10,442 nucleotides of DNA from Psychrobacter sp. (lineage in GTDB: Bacteria; Pseudomonadota; Gammaproteobacteria; Pseudomonadales; Moraxellaceae). The position numbers were made by a program, and so were the translations under genes. The DNA lies in the NCBI GenBank assembly GCA_020024075.1, contig JAHHUJ010000063.1, positions 1 through 10,442 on the forward strand. The letters run 5' to 3'. The notes under the pieces were generated by a model. It searched no databases and was not told the DNA's origin. It saw nothing but the letters and a program-made list of their open reading frames with translations. Positions 5,837-10,442 of the stretch are shown here, piece by piece. The stretch's first letter is position 1; every line of letters starts with the position of its first letter.

Positions 5837-5859
5837 AACATTCATTTTAAAGTAATCTT
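5837..5859. promoter_or_regulatory. NsrR-like operator, norB site 2 (degenerate)
   Basis: AACATTCATTT, one base, then AAAGTAATCTT is an 11-1-11 repeat. The left half is identical to those of the two strong sites, and the right half matches at 8 of 11 positions. The site ends about 57 bp before norB, so a bound repressor could overlap the promoter or early transcript. Between 5783 and 5916 no sigma-70 promoter was certain. Confidence 0.5.
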
Positions 5860-5916
5860 TTATAAAAACTGTAACCCTTATCCTTATAAACATTATCATC
5901 AATATAGGAGCAAGAC

Positions 5917-8193
5917 ATGGGCGAGTACAAAAAGTACTGGTGGAGCTTAATTGCCATTCTTGTCGTCACTTTTTCCTTATTAGGTTGGGGTGGTGTTGAA
6001 GTCTATCGCACCACACCCCCTATTCCAGATAAGTTTGTCGATAATTCAGGACAAGTTATCTTAACCAAAGACGACATCTTAGACGGTCAATCTGCATGGC
6101 AACGTACAGGTGGACAGCAATTAGGCTCTGTATTGGGTCATGGTGCCTATCAAGCGCCTGACTGGACAGCCGACTGGCTACATAGAGAATTAGTCGCTTG
6201 GTTAGATATCCGTGCCAATGAACTATATGGCACAGACTATGACTCAGCCACTGATGATCAAAAAGCGGTATTAGACGCTCAACTAAAAAAAGAATACCGT
6301 AGCAGTGCAGTTGATAGCGACAATATTGTTGTATTATCTGATACTCGTATTGCCGCTATCAATCAGATAACCCCTTACTATATGGGTTTATATGGCAATG
6401 ACCCAGAGCTACAAACCTCACGTGAAAGCTTTGCGATGAAGAACAATACCATCTCAAACCCTGAAGCACGTGAAAAGCTAACCAACTTCTTCTTTTGGAC
6501 AACTTGGGTTGCCTCAGCTGAGCGTCCTGGCACTGATGCCACCTATACCAATAACTGGCCACCAGAGCCATTAATCGACAACGTACCAACTACTGAAAAT
6601 ATCTTCTGGTCAGTTGCTAGTGTGGTCTTCTTAATCGCTGGTGTTGGCCTACTTATTTGGGGCTGGGCATTTTTACGCCGTGAAGATACAGAGACTAAAT
6701 TGGTCACACCAGATGCTGACCCATTAACCAAAATTGCGTTAACCCCCTCACAAAAAGCATTGGCAAAATATGGCTTCTTAGTAGTTGCTTTATTTGTGGC
6801 CCAAGTCTTTATTGGTGGCTTTGTTGCTCACTATACAGTTGAGGGTCAAGAGTTTTACGGTATCCCTGTTGCTGACTATTTCCCCTACGCTTTAGTACGT
6901 ACTTGGCATATTCAATTGGCATTATTCTGGATTGCAACTGCTTTCTTAATGGCAGGTCTATTCCTAACTCCAATTATCAATGGCGGTAAAGACCCTAAAT
7001 TCCAAAAACTTGGGGTTGATATCCTTTGGGTCGCCTTAATCATTGTTTGTGTGGGTTCATTTGCTAGCCAATACTTCGCTATTGCTGAGATTATGCCTGC
7101 CAAATATAACTTCTGGTTTGGACATCAAGGCTATGAGTACATTGATCTTGGTCGCTTCTGGCAGATTTTAAAATGGACTGGTATCTTAATCTGGTTACTA
7201 TTAATGACCCGTGGCGTGTTACCTGCTTTCAAACAAAAAGGCGACAATAACTTACTGGCCATCTTCTTTGCATCGGTCATTTGTGTTGGCTTATTCTACG
7301 GCTCAGGCTTGTTCTATGGCGAGCGCACTCACTTAACCATCATGGAATACTGGCGCTGGTGGGTAGTTCACTTATGGGTTGAAGGTTTCTTCGAAGTATT
7401 TGCAACCGTTTCTTTGGCCTTCATTTTCTATAACTTAGGCTTAGTGAACAAAAAAATTGCCACAGCATCCTCTATCGCCTCAGCAGGTCTGTTCTTACTT
7501 GGCGGTGTGCCTGGCACCTTCCACCATTTATACTTCTCAGGCACCACCACACCTATCATGGCCATCGGAGCATCATTTAGTGCGCTAGAAGTTGTACCGC
7601 TAGTGGTATTAGGTTATGAAGGTTATGAGCACTGGTCAATGCAGCACAAGAGCCCTTGGATGCAAAAGCTTAAATGGCCAATCATGTGCTTTGTTGCTGT
7701 TGCATTCTGGAATATGTTAGGTGCTGGTGTCTTCGGCTTTATGATTAACCCACCTGTCTCTTTATTCTACTTACAAGGGTTAAATACCACTGCAGTTCAC
7801 GCCCACGCAGCATTATTCGGGGTCTACGGCTTCCTAGCACTTGGCTTTGTGTTACTGGTCATGCGCTATATCCGCCCAGACTATGTATTTGATGAAAAGC
7901 TAATGAAAACAGGATTCTGGGCACTTAACTGGGGTCTGGTATTAATGATTGCCACCAGCTTACTACCTATCGGTGTCTATCAAGTATTTGCCTCAGTAAG
8001 TGAAGGATTATGGTATGCCCGTAGTGAAGGCTTTATGCAGCAAGGATTTTTACAAACACTACGCTGGATCCGTACCGGTGGTGACTTAGTATTAATCTTT
8101 GGTGCCGTTTGTGTCGCTATGCAAGTGGTGAAACTGGTATTTGCAAAGCCATCAAGCCCAAGTTATCAGCCTAATAGCTCAGTAAATGACTAG
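5917..8193 (+). CDS. norB: Quinol-dependent nitric oxide reductase (qNor)
   Basis: This inner-membrane enzyme reduces 2 NO to N2O with electrons from quinol. The 758-aa length and about 14 membrane segments match single-subunit qNor. An N-terminal helix (about 8-25) leads into a periplasmic domain (about 30-225), which replaces the NorC subunit and has no CxxCH haem motif. In the catalytic core, H331 (RTWHIQ) and H630 are expected to bind low-spin haem b, and H628 (HAHAALFG) haem b3. FeB ligands are H485, H536 and H537 (FHHLYFSG). The key glutamates E489 and E493 lie in HLWVEGFFEVF. The start has AGGAG at 5906-5910, six bases from the ATG. It follows the SCO gene by 286 bp with its own NsrR-like sites, so it is probably transcribed separately from nirK. 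An intrinsic terminator follows. Confidence 0.96.
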   Translation: MGEYKKYWWSLIAILVVTFSLLGWGGVEVYRTTPPIPDKFVDNSGQVILTKDDILDGQSAWQRTGGQQLGSVLGHGAYQAPDWTADWLHRELVAWLDIRANELYGTDYDSATDDQKAVLDAQLKKEYRSSAVDSDNIVVLSDTRIAAINQITPYYMGLYGNDPELQTSRESFAMKNNTISNPEAREKLTNFFFWTTWVASAERPGTDATYTNNWPPEPLIDNVPTTENIFWSVASVVFLIAGVGLLIWGWAFLRREDTETKLVTPDADPLTKIALTPSQKALAKYGFLVVALFVAQVFIGGFVAHYTVEGQEFYGIPVADYFPYALVRTWHIQLALFWIATAFLMAGLFLTPIINGGKDPKFQKLGVDILWVALIIVCVGSFASQYFAIAEIMPAKYNFWFGHQGYEYIDLGRFWQILKWTGILIWLLLMTRGVLPAFKQKGDNNLLAIFFASVICVGLFYGSGLFYGERTHLTIMEYWRWWVVHLWVEGFFEVFATVSLAFIFYNLGLVNKKIATASSIASAGLFLLGGVPGTFHHLYFSGTTTPIMAIGASFSALEVVPLVVLGYEGYEHWSMQHKSPWMQKLKWPIMCFVAVAFWNMLGAGVFGFMINPPVSLFYLQGLNTTAVHAHAALFGVYGFLALGFVLLVMRYIRPDYVFDEKLMKTGFWALNWGLVLMIATSLLPIGVYQVFASVSEGLWYARSEGFMQQGFLQTLRWIRTGGDLVLIFGAVCVAMQVVKLVFAKPSSPSYQPNSSVND

Positions 8194-8204
8194 TTTGATA
8201 ACGC

Positions 8205-8239
8205 CTTATTAATACCCCAAGTTATGGACTATTAATAAG
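8205..8239. terminator. AT-rich hairpin just after norB
   Basis: CTTATTAATA (8205-8214) and TATTAATAAG (8230-8239) are perfect complements around a 15-nt loop. The outer ATAAC/GTTAT bases can lengthen the stem past a 2-nt bulge. It is AT-rich with no clean U-run. It may stabilise the norB mRNA end or assist the stronger terminator that follows. Confidence 0.4.
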
Positions 8240-8261
8240 TTATTTTGAATACAATACTCGC

Positions 8262-8299
8262 AAAAGGCGCTGTGCAATTACAGCGCTTTTTTGTTTTTT
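8262..8299 (+). terminator. Intrinsic terminator of norB
   Basis: GCGCTGT (8267-8273) and ACAGCGC (8280-8286) form a GC-rich stem with a 6-nt loop. It is preceded by AAAA and followed by two T-runs (8287-8292, 8294-8299). It is strong for rightward transcription. For the leftward SMR transcript, only the four-base A-run acts as a U-tract, so it would be weak. Confidence 0.88.
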
Positions 8300-8323
8300 G
8301 TAGAACGAGACATTGATGAGAGT

Positions 8324-8662
8324 CTAAATTGAAGAAGAAAAAAGATTTAACACCACCACGCCCGCAACAATCAGCCCAATACCAATCACAGCCGCCATAT
8401 CTATCGTCTGTTTAAAGACAACCAACCCTACAACAACTGTCAATACAATACCTATCCCTCCCCACAAGGCATAAGCTATGCCTAAAGGAATCTCTCTTAG
8501 AGACTTAGTCAAAAAGTAAAAAGAAAAGGCATACAATACTACCGTTGCTAGAGTTGGAGCTATCTTAGTAAACTCTTCAGACTTAACCAAGAATGTCGTG
8601 CCTATCACTTCAAAAAGGATGGCGCCTGCTAAGAAGCTATAAGCAATAAGGGTTGGAGACAT
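8324..8662 (-). CDS. Small multidrug resistance (SMR) efflux protein, EmrE/QacE type
   Basis: This is an inner-membrane proton-coupled exporter, expected to act as a dimer on cationic toxic compounds. The 112-aa length and four hydrophobic helices are typical of the family. The essential membrane glutamate is E18 (FEVIGTTFLVKS), matching EmrE E14. The second signature, IPLGIAYALWGGIGIVLT (about 58-75), includes Y64 and W67, matching EmrE Y60 and W63. The motifs favour the EmrE/QacE branch over the guanidinium exporter (SugE/Gdx) branch, but substrate cannot be fixed from sequence. The ribosome-binding site is weak: an AGG lies about 12 bases before the ATG. It is convergent with norB and shows no link to the denitrification genes. 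Confidence 0.9.
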   Translation of the reverse strand: MSPTLIAYSFLAGAILFEVIGTTFLVKSEEFTKIAPTLATVVLYAFSFYFLTKSLREIPLGIAYALWGGIGIVLTVVVGLVVFKQTIDMAAVIGIGLIVAGVVVLNLFSSSI

Positions 8663-8807
8663 AGATATTCTAACCTAATAAAACAAGGACACACCCTTAC
8701 GAGAAGAATCCCTGTATATAAAAAAGTAGATAATAATACGATTGACTAAAAATAAATAGAAGCGACTTCAATATAATTAACAAATCACTAAGTTGAAATT
8801 AATATAT

Positions 8808-8836
8808 TTTACTAAACATGGATTATGGACTTTAAT
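8808..8836 (+). promoter_or_regulatory. Possible sigma-70 promoter of the catalase gene
   Basis: TTTACT (8808-8813) and TTTAAT (8831-8836) are 17 bp apart and match the -35 and -10 consensus at 4/6 and 5/6 positions. This would give a leader of roughly 115 nt. The DNA is AT-rich, so chance matches are common. Confidence 0.3.
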
Positions 8837-8898
8837 AGACCTAAGCAAGAGAGCTAAAGTTATAAAACACCTACACCTAAACTATCACCTATACCCAA

Positions 8899-8925
8899 AC
8901 TATTAAGTACTAACGGCTTAATAGT
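8899..8925 (+). other. Hairpin in the catalase 5' leader
   Basis: ACTATTAAG (8899-8907) and CTTAATAGT (8917-8925) are perfect complements around a 9-nt loop. The structure ends about 21 bp before the Shine-Dalgarno AAGGAG (8947-8952). It has no U-run, so a transcript-stability or translational role, or a regulator site, fits better than termination. Confidence 0.4.
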
Positions 8926-8958
8926 AACTATCTCACACCTCATTTTAAGGAGACCGCA

Positions 8959-10442
8959 ATGAGTGATAAAAAATGCCCATACGCCCCCACAAAACTAACT
9001 ATGAATAATGGTGCGCCCGTTGTTGATAATCAAAATAGCTTAACAGCTGGTCCTCGTGGCCCGTTACTGGCTCAAGACCTTTGGTTGAATGAAAAGCTGG
9101 GTAACTTTGTACGTGAAGTCATTCCAGAGCGCCGTATGCACGCCAAAGGCTCTGGTGCTTTTGGTACCTTTACTGTCACTAATGACATTACCAAATATAC
9201 CTGTGCTAAGATTTTTAGCGAAGTCGGCAAAAAAACTGAAATGTTCGCCCGCTTCAGTACTGTAGCAGGTGAGCGCGGGGCAGCAGATGCTGAGCGTGAC
9301 ATCCGCGGCTTTGCCTTAAAGTTTTATACCGAGGAAGGTAACTGGGACTTAGTGGGTAATAACACCCCTGTTTTCTTCTTACGTGATCCTCGCAAATTCC
9401 CTGACTTAAATAAAGCTGTAAAACGTGACCCACGCACTAATATGCGCTCAGCGACTAACAACTGGGACTTCTGGACACTATTACCTGAGTCATTTCATCA
9501 AGTAACTATTGTGATGAGTGATCGTGGTATCCCCGCCTCATACCGTCATATGCACGGCTTTGGCTCACACACTTATAGCTTCTGGAATGCAGAAGGTGAA
9601 CGCTTCTGGGTCAAGTTCCACATGCGCACTCAGCAAGGTATCAAAAACCTAACCGATGCTGAAGCTACTGAAGTGGTAGGTATGGATCGTGAAAGCAACC
9701 AAAGAGACTTGTTTGAATCTATCGAAAAAGGCGACTTCCCAAAATGGAAGATGTACGTCCAAATTATGCCTGAAGAAGAAGCTGAAAAAGTCCCTTACCA
9801 TCCGTTTGATTTAACCAAAGTTTGGCCAAAAGGCGATTATCCTTTAATTGAAGTGGGCGAATTTGAGCTTAACAAAAACCCAGAGAACTACTTCCTAGAT
9901 GTAGAGCAAGCGGCATTTGCGCCAAGCAACCTAGTACCTGGTATCGGCGTATCTCCGGACAAAATGCTACAGAACCGTCTGATTAACTATGCTGACGCAC
10001 AGCGCTACCGTGTGGGCGTTAACAATCATCAAATCCCAGTTAATCAGCCACGCTGCCCATATTCAAGCAACCACCGTGATGGTTTAGGCCGTGTTGATGA
10101 CAACTATGGGGGTCGTCCACATTATGAGCCAAACAGCTTCCAACAGTGGCAAGAGCAGCCTGAATATGCTGAACCACCACTAAAAATCAACGGCGACGCA
10201 GCTCACTGGGACTTCCGTAAAGACGATGACGACTACTTTAGTCAACCTCGTGCTCTGTTTAACTTAATGAGCGATGAGCAAAAACAGATGTTATTCGATA
10301 ACACCGCACGCAATATTGAGCCAACCCCAGACTTTATTAAGTATCGTCATATTCGTAACTGCTACTGGTGTGACCCCGCTTACGGTGAAGGCGTAGCCAA
10401 AGCCATTGGCTTAACTGTCGAGGACGCACTAGCAGCTCGCGA
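8959..10442 (+). CDS. katA: Monofunctional haem catalase, clade 3 type (3' end outside window)
   Basis: This enzyme converts hydrogen peroxide to water and oxygen in the cytoplasm. The frame stays open for 494 codons and leaves the window two bases into the next codon. Small-subunit catalases are about 480-510 aa, so only a short tail should be missing. Distal H61 lies in ERRMHAKGSGAFGTF. Catalytic N134 is in LVGNNTPVFF. The proximal haem tyrosine is Y344 (RLINYADAQRYRVG). Other family blocks are PVNQPRCPY (360-368) and the acidic segment 421-426. The ATG has AAGGAG six bases upstream. The clade and the symbol katA are judged from length and style, not from a tree. Transcription is probably independent of the SMR gene, which is divergent. 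Confidence 0.95.
   Translation, partial: MSDKKCPYAPTKLTMNNGAPVVDNQNSLTAGPRGPLLAQDLWLNEKLGNFVREVIPERRMHAKGSGAFGTFTVTNDITKYTCAKIFSEVGKKTEMFARFSTVAGERGAADAERDIRGFALKFYTEEGNWDLVGNNTPVFFLRDPRKFPDLNKAVKRDPRTNMRSATNNWDFWTLLPESFHQVTIVMSDRGIPASYRHMHGFGSHTYSFWNAEGERFWVKFHMRTQQGIKNLTDAEATEVVGMDRESNQRDLFESIEKGDFPKWKMYVQIMPEEEAEKVPYHPFDLTKVWPKGDYPLIEVGEFELNKNPENYFLDVEQAAFAPSNLVPGIGVSPDKMLQNRLINYADAQRYRVGVNNHQIPVNQPRCPYSSNHRDGLGRVDDNYGGRPHYEPNSFQQWQEQPEYAEPPLKINGDAAHWDFRKDDDDYFSQPRALFNLMSDEQKQMLFDNTARNIEPTPDFIKYRHIRNCYWCDPAYGEGVAKAIGLTVEDALAAR

Larger units (their letters stand above)
8663..8958. promoter_or_regulatory. Divergent SMR-catalase control region
   Basis: This 296-bp AT-rich spacer should hold promoters for the SMR gene (-) and the catalase gene (+). 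It contains a tentative catalase promoter, a hairpin near the catalase start and a loose repeat of CACCTA...AAACTAT (about 8870-8904). No OxyR-type array (ATAG-N7-CTAT-N7-ATAG-N7-CTAT) was found. Confidence 0.5.

Noticed and set aside
5890..5905. FNR half-site ATCAA before norB
   Set aside because: The partner half-site TTGAT is absent at the required 4-bp spacing.
8742..8777. TTGACT and TATAAT as a catalase promoter
   Set aside because: Each hexamer is good, but they are 24 bp apart, too far for one sigma-70 promoter.
8870..8930. OxyR operator upstream of catalase
   Set aside because: Several CTAT and one ATAG tetramers occur, but not in the ATAG-N7-CTAT spacing and orientation.
9072..9302. 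Minus-strand frame of 76 codons inside the catalase gene
   Set aside because: The plus strand encodes the catalase active-site region; the antisense frame is a shadow.

Overview
The window looks like a chromosomal segment of a gamma-proteobacterium of the family Moraxellaceae, most likely Psychrobacter or a Moraxella relative. This rests on moderately AT-rich coding DNA, very AT-rich spacers, and an AniA-type lipoprotein nitrite reductase next to a single-subunit quinol nitric oxide reductase. The genus is inferred from protein style alone; no alignment was run.

Layout: (1) 1-125 holds short tandem repeats and a strong, probably bidirectional terminator. (2) 126-1625 (-) is a nitrate/nitrite transporter, narK. 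(3) 1626-2073 is a 448-bp divergent control region with two NsrR-like palindromes near nirK and possible nitrate-response elements nearer narK. (4) 2074-5630 (+) carries nirK (copper nitrite reductase fused to a cytochrome c domain), nirV (FGE-fold protein without the family's catalytic cysteines) and a SCO1/SenC copper-chaperone lipoprotein. (5) 5631-5916 has a triple 20-bp repeat, a hairpin and two more NsrR-like sites, one of them a perfect 27-bp palindrome. (6) 5917-8193 (+) is norB, a quinol-dependent nitric oxide reductase, followed by an intrinsic terminator. (7) 8324-8662 (-) is a small multidrug resistance pump, convergent with norB. (8) 8959-10442 (+) is a clade-3-like haem catalase that runs off the window end.

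Together these genes form a truncated denitrification module. NarK moves nitrate/nitrite across the inner membrane, NirK reduces nitrite to NO in the periplasm from an outer-membrane anchor, the SCO protein plausibly helps load NirK copper, and NorB removes NO as N2O. Nitrate reductase and N2O reductase are not in the window. The near-identical palindromes before nirK and norB suggest one NO-sensing repressor (NsrR) controls both NO production and NO removal. The SMR pump and catalase look like unrelated neighbours, although catalase fits a stress-defence setting.

The gene content is recognisable. The less ordinary parts are the cysteine-less FGE-fold protein and the SCO protein placed between nirK and norB, the paired NsrR-like sites, and repeated short tandem duplications sitting on stop codons or ribosome-binding sites.
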